64,000 bases of DNA from an uncultured Microbacterium sp. (GTDB lineage: Bacteria > Actinomycetota > Actinomycetes > Actinomycetales > Microbacteriaceae): positions 248,001 through 312,000 of the forward strand of contig CAJYHN010000004.1 in the NCBI GenBank assembly GCA_913774665.1. The letters are read 5' to 3'. The notes beneath the pieces were generated by a model. That model made no database searches, was not told the origin of the DNA, and worked only from the letters and a program-made list of their open reading frames with translations. How positions within the stretch are numbered: the first letter of the stretch is position 1; each line of letters opens with the position of its first letter. The position numbers were made by a program, and so were the translations under genes. Of this stretch, positions 7,915-16,888 are shown piece by piece.

Positions 7915-9852
7915 ATGCCATATTCGATCGGCGTCGACCTCGGAACAACCTCGATCGCGGTCGCCCTCGGCGACGAGCTCGGTGTGCGCGCCGCCCACCT
8001 GTCGCCGCGCGTCGTCGAACCGTCCGTCGCCTTCGTGGACGAGGACGGCCGCATCGTGACCGGCCAGGCAGCGATCGACGCCGCGCGCAACGACACCGCC
8101 CGGCTCGTGCTCGGGTTCAAGAGGAGGCTCGGTGACCCGACGCCGATCTTCGCGGGCGGCGTCGGCATGACTCCCGAAGCCCTCCTGGCCGCGCAGCTGC
8201 GCGACGTCGTCGCCGCGGTGACCGAGCAGCGCGCGGAAGCACCCCAGCGCGTGGTCGTCACCTGCCCCACCGCGTGGGGCCCGTATCGCCGGGAACAGTT
8301 CGGGCGCATCGCCGAGCTCTCCGGCGTACACGTCGACGAGATCGTCGGCGACGCCGTCGCCGCCGCGATGTTCTTCGCACGCGATCGGCGACTCGCCGAG
8401 GGCGCCATCCTCGCCGTCTTCGATCTCGGGGGCCGCAGCACCGATGCCGCGGTGCTGCGGCTCGGCGCAGACGGGCCCGAGGTGCTCGGCACCCCGGAGG
8501 GGCTCGAACACCTCGGGGGCGACGATTTCGACGACACGATCCGCGGGATCCTCGACCAGCGCCTGGGCGGCCGCATCTCGGCCCTGGACCCGGCCGACCC
8601 CGCGGACAGCGCCTCCCTCGTCGCGGTCGCCGAGGCGTGCACAGCGGCCAAAGAGATCCTGTCCGTGCGCGACGAGACGGTCGTCAGCCTCGATCTGGAC
8701 GGGTCGGAGCAGAGAGTCCCGCTGACACGGCTCGACATCGAGCACAGCATCCGCCCCATGGTCAAGACGGCCGTCGCGGCTCTGCTGCGGTCGATCTCAT
8801 CGGCGGGCGTCGAGCCCGAGGCCATCGATGTCGTGGTCCTCGCGGGCGCGTCCTCGCGACTCCCCCTCGTCGCTGAAGAGGTGTCGACGATCGGCAGGCC
8901 CGTCGCCACGACCCACCACCCCAAGTTCACCGTCGCCCTCGGCGCCGCCGAGCGGGCACGGGCGCTCGCCGAGACCGGCCGCCACACGGACCCGACGCCT
9001 CGCGTTCCGTCGCACGAGACCGGCACCGCGGCATCCCCCGTCACGACCACCGTCGCGCCGTCCGATCCCCCCGCGGACGCACGGAAGCGGGTCCGCCGGC
9101 GCACCCTGCTGCTCGCCGGCCTCGCCGTCGCCGGGATCGTCGCCGTCGTCGTGGGAGCAGCCGCTCTCTCGAGCCGGAGCGAGACCCCGGCAGCCGACAC
9201 CGCCCCGGCGAGCCCCGTGGCCAGTGCACCGCCCACCGTCGTGGCGGTGCCCGCGCCTCCGACCACCGCGGGGAAGCAGACCGCGGCCACCGCCGCGTTC
9301 CCGGTCCTCACCGAGAGCGTCCCCACCACGGGGCTCGCCTGGTACGTGCAGTCGAACGACACGGCGGGCGTGTGGGGCATCACCCCACTCGCCGCGGGAG
9401 AAGCGGCGCGACCGAACCTCACGCTGACGCAGACGACCGCGGGTTTCCGTGCCGTCTGGGCCGGAGAGGCCCCCGCCCAGTTGTACGCCCAGAGCACCGG
9501 CGACGCGATAGACCTCGACTCCATCGCGGACGGCGACGGTGCGCTCGTGTTCGACGTGACCCGCAATGGCGGTCAGGCGACGTTCTTCGAGGTCGCGGCC
9601 CACTGCGGGTACCCGTGCGGCGGGGCCGTCGACATCACGAGCACGATCAACGGTCTCGCCGCCGGGACCGCGCAGCAGGTCATCGTGCCCACCGAGTGCT
9701 TCACGGTATCGGGGCTGACCCCGGGCGCCGTCGACACCCCCTTCGTGGCCTTCGGAACCGGCACCCTCGACCTCACGCTCTCGGACGTGCGTTGGGAGGA
9801 TCGCGCGGGCAACGACCCCTCGGCGGTGCGCTGCAGCCCCGAGGGAGGGTAG
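7915..9852 (+). CDS. Membrane-anchored Hsp70-family protein with C-terminal ExoP-type galactose-binding-like domain
   Basis: A 645-residue protein in three parts. Residues 1-~350 form a DnaK/actin-like ATPase with phosphate-1 loop GVDLGTTS (Asp8), phosphate-2 loop FDLGGRSTD near 170 and adenosine motif VVLAGASSR near 308. It has no DnaK substrate-binding domain. A Pro/Thr/Arg-rich linker leads to one membrane helix (about 397-418). The outside part (about 475-640) resembles the ExoP C-terminal galactose-binding-like domain of exo-beta-glucanases, with an FEVAAHCGYPC segment (Cys564, Cys568), PTECFTV (Cys595) and a closing LTLSDVRWED strand. The ATG at 7915 has AAGAAAGGA upstream. The plausible role is transmembrane sensing or gating linked to the envelope. 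The fusion is clear; the function is inferred. Confidence 0.78.
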   Translation: MPYSIGVDLGTTSIAVALGDELGVRAAHLSPRVVEPSVAFVDEDGRIVTGQAAIDAARNDTARLVLGFKRRLGDPTPIFAGGVGMTPEALLAAQLRDVVAAVTEQRAEAPQRVVVTCPTAWGPYRREQFGRIAELSGVHVDEIVGDAVAAAMFFARDRRLAEGAILAVFDLGGRSTDAAVLRLGADGPEVLGTPEGLEHLGGDDFDDTIRGILDQRLGGRISALDPADPADSASLVAVAEACTAAKEILSVRDETVVSLDLDGSEQRVPLTRLDIEHSIRPMVKTAVAALLRSISSAGVEPEAIDVVVLAGASSRLPLVAEEVSTIGRPVATTHHPKFTVALGAAERARALAETGRHTDPTPRVPSHETGTAASPVTTTVAPSDPPADARKRVRRRTLLLAGLAVAGIVAVVVGAAALSSRSETPAADTAPASPVASAPPTVVAVPAPPTTAGKQTAATAAFPVLTESVPTTGLAWYVQSNDTAGVWGITPLAAGEAARPNLTLTQTTAGFRAVWAGEAPAQLYAQSTGDAIDLDSIADGDGALVFDVTRNGGQATFFEVAAHCGYPCGGAVDITSTINGLAAGTAQQVIVPTECFTVSGLTPGAVDTPFVAFGTGTLDLTLSDVRWEDRAGNDPSAVRCSPEGG

Positions 9853-9971
9853 GGACAGCCCTACCCCTGACGTCGGGATGACGAGAAAACAAGGGGGATG
9901 AGCCCAGAGACGGTGTTTCCACACGGCCGGACGATCGAAAAGAACCGTCCACCGAAGGAAGGACTCGTCCC

Positions 9972-10514
9972 ATGGCCATCCCCCCGGCTCCGCGAACGAG
10001 CAGTGACCCGACCGAATTCGACGCGCTCGTGACCGCACACCGGTGCGGTCTCTTGCGTTACGCCACCCGTCTGCTCGACGGCGACTCCGCCGCCGCCGAA
10101 GACGTCGTGCAAGAGACCATGTTGCGCGCCTGGCATCATCTCGACCGCCTCACCGAGCGGCAGGGATCCGTGCGCGGCTGGCTGACGCGCGTGGCCCACA
10201 ACATCGCGATGGACCACCATCGCGCCCGCCGAGCGCGTCCCACCGAGATCGCCTGGTCCGAGTTCGACGCCGAGCGGATGCCCTCCGTCCACGACCCCGC
10301 TCGCGAGGTCGAGGACCGCGTGGTCGTCACCGAGCTGCTCGCCGGTGTCTCGCCCGAGCATCGGGCCACCCTGGCCGAGGTCTATCTCGCCGACCAGACC
10401 GCGGCGGCGGCGGCGGAACGACTCGGCGTGCCCGTCGGGACCGTCAAGAGCCGCGTCTTCCACGCGCTGCGGACGATCCGCTCCCAGAGCACGGCGACGG
10501 CGCTCGCGGCCTGA
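9972..10514 (+). CDS. ECF RNA polymerase sigma factor
   Basis: A 180-residue sigma-70 family factor of the extracytoplasmic-function class. It contains region 2 (FDALVTAHRCGLLRYATRLL through the DVVQETMLRAW and GWLTRVAHNIAMDHHR helices) and region 4 (LAEVYLADQTAAAAAERLGVPVGTVKSRVFHALRTIR). It is similar in layout to SigL/SigK-type factors. No anti-sigma gene follows, which is unusual; the membrane-anchored Hsp70 immediately upstream could play that part, but there is no direct evidence. A strong GAAGGAAGGA ribosome site precedes the ATG. A perfect 14-bp hairpin closes the transcript. Confidence 0.88.
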   Translation: MAIPPAPRTSSDPTEFDALVTAHRCGLLRYATRLLDGDSAAAEDVVQETMLRAWHHLDRLTERQGSVRGWLTRVAHNIAMDHHRARRARPTEIAWSEFDAERMPSVHDPAREVEDRVVVTELLAGVSPEHRATLAEVYLADQTAAAAAERLGVPVGTVKSRVFHALRTIRSQSTATALAA

Positions 10515-10525
10515 GACGACCGTCC

Positions 10526-10558
10526 GGGTGCCCGTCGGGATTCGCCCGACGGGCACCC
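10526..10558. terminator. Bidirectional hairpin terminator
   Basis: A perfect 14-bp stem (10526-10539 with 10545-10558) with a 5-base loop lies in the 56-bp gap between the convergent sigma-factor and AAA+ genes. It has a C-rich, not T-rich, flank. Its position and stem strength favour a terminator for both transcripts. Confidence 0.75.
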
Positions 10559-10570
10559 CCGCATCCGTCC

Positions 10571-13564
10571 TCAGGCTCCGATCGCCCCGACGGCGGGAAC
10601 GTCCTCGGGCAGTAGCAGCACCAGATCGTCCATCGTCGGCTTCTCGATCGTGCGGGTGCGACGCGCGTGATTGGCGATCGCGGCATCCATGACCTGTCGT
10701 GCATACCGGCCGTTGCCGAAGGATGCCGTGCGGTCGACCGCCGTGAAGTGCCCCCGGAGCGCGGCGACGGTGGAGCCCGTGCACTCATACCCCGAGCCCG
10801 TCGCGTGCTGGTTCACGATCGTCACCAGCTCGTCCGGGGTGTAATTCGCGAACCGCACGCGGTGCGAGAACCGGGAGTCCAGCCCCGGGTTGGTGGCGAG
10901 GAACTGGTCCATCTCGCGCTCGTAGCCCGCCGCGATGACGACCACCTCGTCGCGATGGTCCTCCATCAGCTTGACCAGGGTGTCGACGGACTCCTTGCCG
11001 AAGTCGGCGCCGTTGCCGCCCCCGGACGCGAGGGTGTAGGCCTCGTCGATGAACAGCACCCCGCCGCGCGCGCGATCGAACGCCTCCGTCGTCCGGCGCG
11101 CCGTGTGCCCCACGTACTCGCCGACGAGGTCGGCACGCGATACCTCGGTGACCTGCCCCTGGGCGAGCACGCCGAGCGCCGTCAGGAGCGAGCCGTACAG
11201 GCGCGCGACCGTCGTCTTACCGGTGCCCGGCGGACCCGCGAAGATGAGGTGCCGGCTGAGAGAGGGGGCGGGCAGCCCCGCGGCCTGGCGGCGACGAGCG
11301 GAGGTCAGCAGATCGACCATCCCCTGGACCTCCGTCTTGACGTCGTCGAGGCCGACGAGCTCGCGCAGCGTCCCGAGGAGCTGCTCGACGCGTTCCTCGT
11401 CGACGCGGCCGACGCCGGCCCCGATCGCCGATCCGGGCAGGGGGCCCAGGTCGTTCGGCACGAGACGCGTGAGGGCGAGCGCGTCCACCTCGGCGACGTT
11501 CCCCAGCCGGTAGGCCTGGCGCCCCAGCATCTCTTCGAACACCTTGCGCGCCGTACGCCCGTTGCCGAAGGTCTCGTCACGGGGGAGCTTGGTGAAGTAG
11601 TCGTGCAGGGCGGCTCGCGTCTCGAACTCGAGACTGTAATGGTTCGCGCGGCACAGCCCCTCGACGATCGTCACCATCTCGGCCGACGAATAGTCGGCGA
11701 ACTCGACGGTCCGCGAGAAGCGCGACGACAGCCCCGGGTTCGTCGCCATGAACGTCCGCATGTCGTTGGTGTATCCCGCGACGATCACCACGACGTCGTC
11801 GCGGTGGTCCTCCATCAGCTTGACGAGAGTGTCGATCGCCTCCCCGCCGAAGTCGTTGCTCGAACCGCTGTCCTTCGACAGCGCGTAGGCCTCGTCGATG
11901 AAGAGCACGCCGCCGAGGGCTTTCCCGAACATCTCGGCCGTCTTGATCGCGGTGCCGCCGATGACCGCCGCGACGAGGTCGGGGCGCGCGACCTCGACGA
12001 GCTGGCCCGTCCTCAACACACCCAGCGCGGCGAGGATGCGACCGTAGAGGCGCGCGACCGTCGTCTTGCCCGTGCCCGGGGCGCCGGCGAAGACGAGGTG
12101 CCGCGAGACCGGGGGCGAGGGCAGACCCGCCTCGGCACGACGCTCGGCCATCTGGTGCATCCGAACGAGCGTCTCGACCTGCCGTTTGACGCTGTCGAGT
12201 CCTACGAGCTGATCCAGCTCCGCGAGCAGGCGGTCGAGCTCGCTCGCGTCGTCGGCGTCCTGCCCGACGGTCGACTCATCGAGCGCTCGCCGCTCCCGCG
12301 GGACCGCGCCGGACGGGGGTGGGGCGTCCTCGCCGTCCGGCGCTTCCTCGATCTCGACGTCGGCGTCGGGGTCGACGTGCACACTGTCTTCGGACACGTC
12401 CCGCACCCTCGTGCGCCGCAGGGCTCCCGTCGACGACCCGTGCCACGCGGCCCCCTGGCGGCCGCCCCGCACCGAGCCGCCGTCGAGGACGAGACGGGCG
12501 AAGTCCCTCGCCACCGCGCCCGCGGCCTCCGCCTCGATGATCCGCACATCCGTCAGCGCCGCCGTCGCCTCGTCCGAGACCGTCACGCCGGAACCGGCGG
12601 GACGCCGGATCGTCGAGTCGACGAGCGTGACCGACGCGGAGTCCGCGACGACGACGGCGTCGTGCCCGGCCCCGTGCAGCTCGCATCCGTCCGCGGTCAC
12701 CCGTGCCCGCTCCACGAGGTGCAGCGCGTGTGTGGCCCCGTCATGGATTCCGACGCGCGACAGCCGGATCACCGCGTCGGCCATACCGACGACGCCCTGT
12801 CCACGCGGGTGGTGGACGGTGGTGTCGGTGAGGGTCGCGGACCCGTCGGAGGTGACGAACACGCCGATGCCGCCGGCATCCGCGACGGTCGTCCCGGTGG
12901 CATCCAGGCTCGCCCCGCCCTCGACGGTGATCGCCGCTCCGGTGACGTCCTCGATGCGACCGCGGGCGATCGTCATCTGTCCGCCGTCCGCGACGAGCAG
13001 ACCGCCCTGCGCCGAGGAGACGACGGTGTCTACGACGTACGCCGAGCTCGGGCCCCGCACCACCAGCGCCGTCGTCGCGATCTCGGCGAGTCTGCTGCCG
13101 GTGAGCTCGGCGCGGCCGCCCTCGAACACGAGCACACCGGCGCCGAGGGTGTTCGAGACGCGGGTGTCACGCATCGACAGGTGTGCGTCGGTCCGCACCA
13201 CCAGCGCCACCTCCGTCGACGCCTCGACCGTGCAGTCGTCCAGCGAGAGCGTGCCGGAAGCCACGTCGACGGCCACGTCGCCGTCGGTCCGTGCCAAGGT
13301 CAGGCCCGACATCCTCGCCTCCGCCGTGCTGAGCACCGCGGGGCCCTCCACCGCCTCGATGCGCACGTCTCCGGCATTGCCCACCCCCGAGAGAGAGACG
13401 GCACGGTCGAGCAGGAGCGACTCGCGGTAGAGACCGGGGCGGATCGATATGACGTCTCCGTCCTCCGCCGACGCGAGCGCCGACGCGATGGAGGGATGGC
13501 AGTCGGGAGCGCCTGCGGCGACCGTCAGCACGGTGCGCTCTCGCGCGGTCAATCGAGTGGCCAT
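10571..13564 (-). CDS. EccA-like double AAA+ ATPase with N-terminal parallel beta-helix
   Basis: A 997-residue protein. Residues about 20-400 are a run of short imperfect repeats (V-x-G/D turns with T/S-rich strands) typical of a right-handed parallel beta-helix, as in pectate-lyase-like folds. A charged linker leads to two CbxX/CfqX-type AAA+ modules. Each has a Walker A (GAPGTGKTT with Lys500; GPPGTGKTT with Lys783), a Walker B (LFIDEAYAL; LFIDEAYTL) and an NPGL/SRF arginine-finger region. Module 2 keeps the usual pore loop GEYVGHTA, while module 1 reads AAVIGGTA. EccA proteins assist type VII export and normally have a TPR N-terminus, not a beta-helix. It is the last gene of the minus-strand secretion train. 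Confidence 0.8.
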   Translation of the reverse strand: MATRLTARERTVLTVAAGAPDCHPSIASALASAEDGDVISIRPGLYRESLLLDRAVSLSGVGNAGDVRIEAVEGPAVLSTAEARMSGLTLARTDGDVAVDVASGTLSLDDCTVEASTEVALVVRTDAHLSMRDTRVSNTLGAGVLVFEGGRAELTGSRLAEIATTALVVRGPSSAYVVDTVVSSAQGGLLVADGGQMTIARGRIEDVTGAAITVEGGASLDATGTTVADAGGIGVFVTSDGSATLTDTTVHHPRGQGVVGMADAVIRLSRVGIHDGATHALHLVERARVTADGCELHGAGHDAVVVADSASVTLVDSTIRRPAGSGVTVSDEATAALTDVRIIEAEAAGAVARDFARLVLDGGSVRGGRQGAAWHGSSTGALRRTRVRDVSEDSVHVDPDADVEIEEAPDGEDAPPPSGAVPRERRALDESTVGQDADDASELDRLLAELDQLVGLDSVKRQVETLVRMHQMAERRAEAGLPSPPVSRHLVFAGAPGTGKTTVARLYGRILAALGVLRTGQLVEVARPDLVAAVIGGTAIKTAEMFGKALGGVLFIDEAYALSKDSGSSNDFGGEAIDTLVKLMEDHRDDVVVIVAGYTNDMRTFMATNPGLSSRFSRTVEFADYSSAEMVTIVEGLCRANHYSLEFETRAALHDYFTKLPRDETFGNGRTARKVFEEMLGRQAYRLGNVAEVDALALTRLVPNDLGPLPGSAIGAGVGRVDEERVEQLLGTLRELVGLDDVKTEVQGMVDLLTSARRRQAAGLPAPSLSRHLIFAGPPGTGKTTVARLYGSLLTALGVLAQGQVTEVSRADLVGEYVGHTARRTTEAFDRARGGVLFIDEAYTLASGGGNGADFGKESVDTLVKLMEDHRDEVVVIAAGYEREMDQFLATNPGLDSRFSHRVRFANYTPDELVTIVNQHATGSGYECTGSTVAALRGHFTAVDRTASFGNGRYARQVMDAAIANHARRTRTIEKPTMDDLVLLLPEDVPAVGAIGA

Positions 13565-14040
13565 GACGTGCCCTCCCAGGCGTCGGGGCGGATCGCCGCG
13601 GAAAGGCGCCGCCAGGTCTTCGCGTCGACAGGATGAGCCGGGCGCGCGGTTCGCAGGTGCCGCACGAGTTCCGCGTCGGGCGCGATCCAGTACCGCTCGA
13701 GGAAGAAGGCGCAGGCATCGCTCCAGATCCAGACGCCATCCGAGCGGAGGGAGGCGGGCACGGTCGCATCATGACCACCCACGTGGTCGCGCAGCTTCTT
13801 CGCCGCGTGCAAGATGACCGCGCCCGACCGCAGGAGTCGCAGAACGTCCTCGCGCTCGCGCGGATCGACGATGACGGCGTGCTCGGGGGCGAACCACGGG
13901 TCGCCGTCGCGCTGACCGTCGAAGACCCGCGCCACCCTCGTCCGCGGCGTCGGTCGCAGACGTCGCGCGACCCGGCCGATGAGGCCGCTCGCGAACCCGC
14001 GGGCCGCTGCGGCGTCTGCGTCCGAGGTGTGCTCGTCCAT
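13549..14040 (-). CDS. Hypothetical 163-residue protein between ART-like and AAA+ genes
   Basis: I do not recognise this protein. It has a basic N-terminal stretch (GLIGRVARRLRPTPRTRVARVFDG), then an acidic middle and a C-terminal segment with SDGVWIWSDACAFFLERYWI. That motif (W-x-W, then aromatic-rich helix) recalls small proteins placed next to toxin-like genes in actinobacteria. Three starts are possible (14055 GTG, 14046, 14040). GTGAGGGGG lies at the right distance only for the ATG at 14040. The 3' end overlaps the start of the AAA+ gene by 16 bp, and the frame begins just after the ART-like gene. An adaptor or immunity role is a guess from position. Confidence 0.6.
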   Translation of the reverse strand: MDEHTSDADAAAARGFASGLIGRVARRLRPTPRTRVARVFDGQRDGDPWFAPEHAVIVDPREREDVLRLLRSGAVILHAAKKLRDHVGGHDATVPASLRSDGVWIWSDACAFFLERYWIAPDAELVRHLRTARPAHPVDAKTWRRLSAAIRPDAWEGTSWPLD

Positions 14041-14051
14041 CGTCATCCCCC

Positions 14052-16829
14052 TCACGCCGCCGAGGGCAGGTCGCCGAACCAGCGGTCGTCCGTGTGCGCC
14101 CGGAGCTCGCCGCGGGCTTCCGACGCCGCCTGCAGTCGGCCCAGCGCCTGCTGTGCTCCGGCGCCCTCCTCGGCGAGGAGCAGGCGCGCGCCGCGTCCCG
14201 CCTCGAGCACGCGCACGCGAAGACCGGCGGGCAGCGCGATGTCCGCTGCCCCCGTCACCCCGTGCAGGACGCGGTCGAGCCGACGGCCGCTCGTCGTCCA
14301 GATCAGGGCTTCGGCCGGACCCGTCGCCGGGCCGTCCGCGGCGGCGGCGATCAGCGGCATCCGCAGCCGGAGGACGTCGCCCGGCGCGGCGTCGACGGCA
14401 GAGGGGATGCCGCGCACGACGACCGCCCGCGCGGTGGGAAGCATCGCCAATCCCTCGGCGAGGCAGACGTGGAAGTCGAGGTCGTAATCGGCGTGGGGGT
14501 CCGCGGCGAACACCCGGACGAGCGACAAACCGGTCAACATCGCGGAACGGTCCCCGGCCGACGCGCGCATGCCCGGCTGCTGCGCGAGCAGCTGCGACAC
14601 GGTGCGGCTGGCGACGTCGTACCGCGGACCGAGCGCGGTCCGCACGCGATGCCGCTGCTCGGCGGTCGAGCGGACGTCGACGGGCACCTCTTCGAGGCGA
14701 CGACGCGTCGTCGGGGCGGACGCTGCCGGAGCTCGCTCCGGCTCGCGGGATGGCAGAGGGGATGCCGGCCCCGGCGCCTCGACCGTCGCGCTCCCCCGCG
14801 CGGCGGCGGCGTCGGCCGCGGGGGCAGCCGGCCGGTCCCGCGCGGCGGTCGTCGCGAGTGCGGGCGCGGCGGTCGTCACGGGCTCGGGCATGGACGCTCG
14901 AGGCGACGTCGCCGGGGCCACCCGCTCAGCGGGGTCACGAGGGGCGGTCGGTCGCCCGTCGCCGGGATCGGACGCGGACACCGGCCGAGCGGCAGCACCC
15001 GGGGCGGGTGTCTCCGCGGACCCCCGCAGGGCGCGTGCGAGGCCCGTGGGCGGGGCGGCGGGAAAGTCGGCGGCCTTCGGAACGGCGGTGATCACGGGAG
15101 GAGTGGCGTCCGGCGACGTGGCGATGCCCGACGCGGCCGTCGGTCCCGTGGCGCGTCCGGAAGTCGCGAGCGTCGCAGCGGGCGCGTGCTCCGCGGGGGG
15201 CGCGGCCACAGCGGGAGGAGCGGACCTCGCGACGGGCGCGTGCTCCGCGGGGGCCGAGGGCTGCGCGACGGGCGTGGTTGGAGCAGACGTCACCTCGGCG
15301 CGCCGGCCACGGGCCGAGGCCGGCGCCGCCCCGACCCGACGGACGGATCCGCTCTCGCGCTGCGGTCGGGTCTCGCTCGCGCCACCCACGACGGGATCGA
15401 CCGTCAGGGGGCCCATCGGCGCCGGCCGCGGGATGGCCGTAGAGGCGACGGACTGCGCGGGGGCCCCGGTCCGCTCCGAGGCCTGCTTCACGTGTCCCGA
15501 TTCGGCCGAGGATGAGACAGGGTCTGCGTCGACGACGGCACCGGTTCCACCGGTCGTGGGCGTGTCACCGCTGGCATCCATCGTCGCCGCCACGAGCTGA
15601 CCGTCCGCGGTGAGTGCGACCGCCTCGACCGGCGCCCACCGCCCGGGGTAAGCGTCGCGCACGACGCGTCTCGCGGTGGCGTCGAGCGGATGGATCGTCA
15701 CGGTGCCGAGGCGCTCGAGACGCGCGAGCAGGGGGGCGAGCAGACGCGGGAGGCTGTTCGGCCGCCGCGCGCCGTCGCACTGCAGGGAGAGCTGGAGGCT
15801 GTCGCCGATCGGGGCGGCGGCACCGGCCGCGACGGGCCGCACCCCCGCGGGAGCCACGATCAGCCCCGCGGGGACGATGTGCACCCGCCATTCCTCGCTC
15901 GCCCGGCGGTTCGCTCTCGAACTGTCGTCGATGCGGTAGCCCCCGGAAGCAGCGGGCACGAGACCGGCCGGGGTCTCCCATCGATCGAGACGGACGGAGC
16001 CGTCGGGGGCGCAGACGCTCTCGATCGCGAGTGTCGGTGGCGTCGTCGCCTCACCGTCGAGGCGGACCGAGGCCCCACCGATCTCGACGCCGTGCGCAAC
16101 GCGGAGCGGTTGCTTCAGCGCTGCGGCGAGGTCGCGGACCGTGGCCACATCGAGGCTGCGCGGACCATAGCCCACGAGCGCGGCCACCGACAGCGCTTCC
16201 GGGGGCAATGCCCGCAGCACCGTCTCGAGGCGCTCTCGGCTCGGCGGCGGTTCGGCGGGGCTGCCCACGACCACGAGAAGCTGCTCCTCGCGAACGGCGA
16301 CGCCCGCCAGGCGGACGGCGTGTTGCGCTTCGGCTCCCGCCGTCACCCAGAGTCCGGCGGGGATGTGCGCGATCCCGGGCAGGTTCGCAGGGAGGTGGTG
16401 CTGCCACGCCGGGGCCGGGTACCGCCGTCCGGAGGGGACGCGCGCTCCCTGCGGGCTGCGCGTGACCCAGCCGTCGCCCTTGCCGACCGAGAAGAGCGTT
16501 CCGGAGCAGGGCAGAAAGCGCCCGTCCGGCGCGACGACGGGCACCCCGAGCACGCGCGCGAGCCGAGCACCGTCGGCCTCCGCCCCGTCCTCGCCCTCCC
16601 CTCCGAGTCCCTCCGAAGGGACGACGACGGTTCCATCGAGATGAGGTCGTACCGCCTCGACGACTTCTGGCGCGGCCTCCCGCAGCGACTGCTGCAACGC
16701 GGGCGTGGCCACCAGGTACCGCGCGGCCTTCAGCGGTGGCAGCCCGTCCAGGAGGGAGCCGGTCCGCAGGTCGCCCTGCGCGGCGACGATGATCCCGAAA
16801 CCCGTTCGTTCCACGGTGATCGACGACAC
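14052..16829 (-). CDS. Large protein with C-terminal ADP-ribosyltransferase-like domain
   Basis: About 925 residues in three zones. The first ~410 form a folded, beta-rich region with no family I can name. A Pro/Ala/Thr-rich linker (about 420-750) follows. The C-terminal ~150 residues begin QRHRVRTALGPRYDVASRTV and contain an RG pair (VVVRGIPS), a strand EALIWTTSGRRL and PAGLRVRVLE. Such an Arg / W-S/T-S / strand-Glu layout recalls ADP-ribosyltransferase folds, but the catalytic E-x-E is not evident, so the domain may be inactive or binding-only. The GTG at 16829 is favoured by AGGGAAGGGG just upstream; 16847 and 16856 are alternatives. It follows the giant effector gene on the same strand, 51 bp after its stop. 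Confidence 0.55.
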   Translation of the reverse strand: MSSITVERTGFGIIVAAQGDLRTGSLLDGLPPLKAARYLVATPALQQSLREAAPEVVEAVRPHLDGTVVVPSEGLGGEGEDGAEADGARLARVLGVPVVAPDGRFLPCSGTLFSVGKGDGWVTRSPQGARVPSGRRYPAPAWQHHLPANLPGIAHIPAGLWVTAGAEAQHAVRLAGVAVREEQLLVVVGSPAEPPPSRERLETVLRALPPEALSVAALVGYGPRSLDVATVRDLAAALKQPLRVAHGVEIGGASVRLDGEATTPPTLAIESVCAPDGSVRLDRWETPAGLVPAASGGYRIDDSSRANRRASEEWRVHIVPAGLIVAPAGVRPVAAGAAAPIGDSLQLSLQCDGARRPNSLPRLLAPLLARLERLGTVTIHPLDATARRVVRDAYPGRWAPVEAVALTADGQLVAATMDASGDTPTTGGTGAVVDADPVSSSAESGHVKQASERTGAPAQSVASTAIPRPAPMGPLTVDPVVGGASETRPQRESGSVRRVGAAPASARGRRAEVTSAPTTPVAQPSAPAEHAPVARSAPPAVAAPPAEHAPAATLATSGRATGPTAASGIATSPDATPPVITAVPKAADFPAAPPTGLARALRGSAETPAPGAAARPVSASDPGDGRPTAPRDPAERVAPATSPRASMPEPVTTAAPALATTAARDRPAAPAADAAAARGSATVEAPGPASPLPSREPERAPAASAPTTRRRLEEVPVDVRSTAEQRHRVRTALGPRYDVASRTVSQLLAQQPGMRASAGDRSAMLTGLSLVRVFAADPHADYDLDFHVCLAEGLAMLPTARAVVVRGIPSAVDAAPGDVLRLRMPLIAAAADGPATGPAEALIWTTSGRRLDRVLHGVTGAADIALPAGLRVRVLEAGRGARLLLAEEGAGAQQALGRLQAASEARGELRAHTDDRWFGDLPSAA

Positions 16830-16871
16830 GGCATCCCCTTCCCTCATCTCGTCCACGGATGAGAGCGCGTC

Positions 16872-16888
16872 CGCGGTTCATTACCGCG
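16872..16888. other. Hairpin at the giant effector stop codon
   Basis: Six-base perfect arms (cgcggt at 16872-16877, accgcg at 16883-16888) enclose a 5-base loop and overlap the TAA of the giant gene. With no T-tract, it may tune read-through or mRNA decay between the effector and the downstream ART-like gene rather than end transcription. Confidence 0.35.

Noticed and set aside
10667-13636. 989-codon plus-strand ORF opposite the EccA-like gene
   Set aside because: Mirror of the beta-helix and AAA+ reading frame; the minus strand has both Walker motifs, while this one has none.
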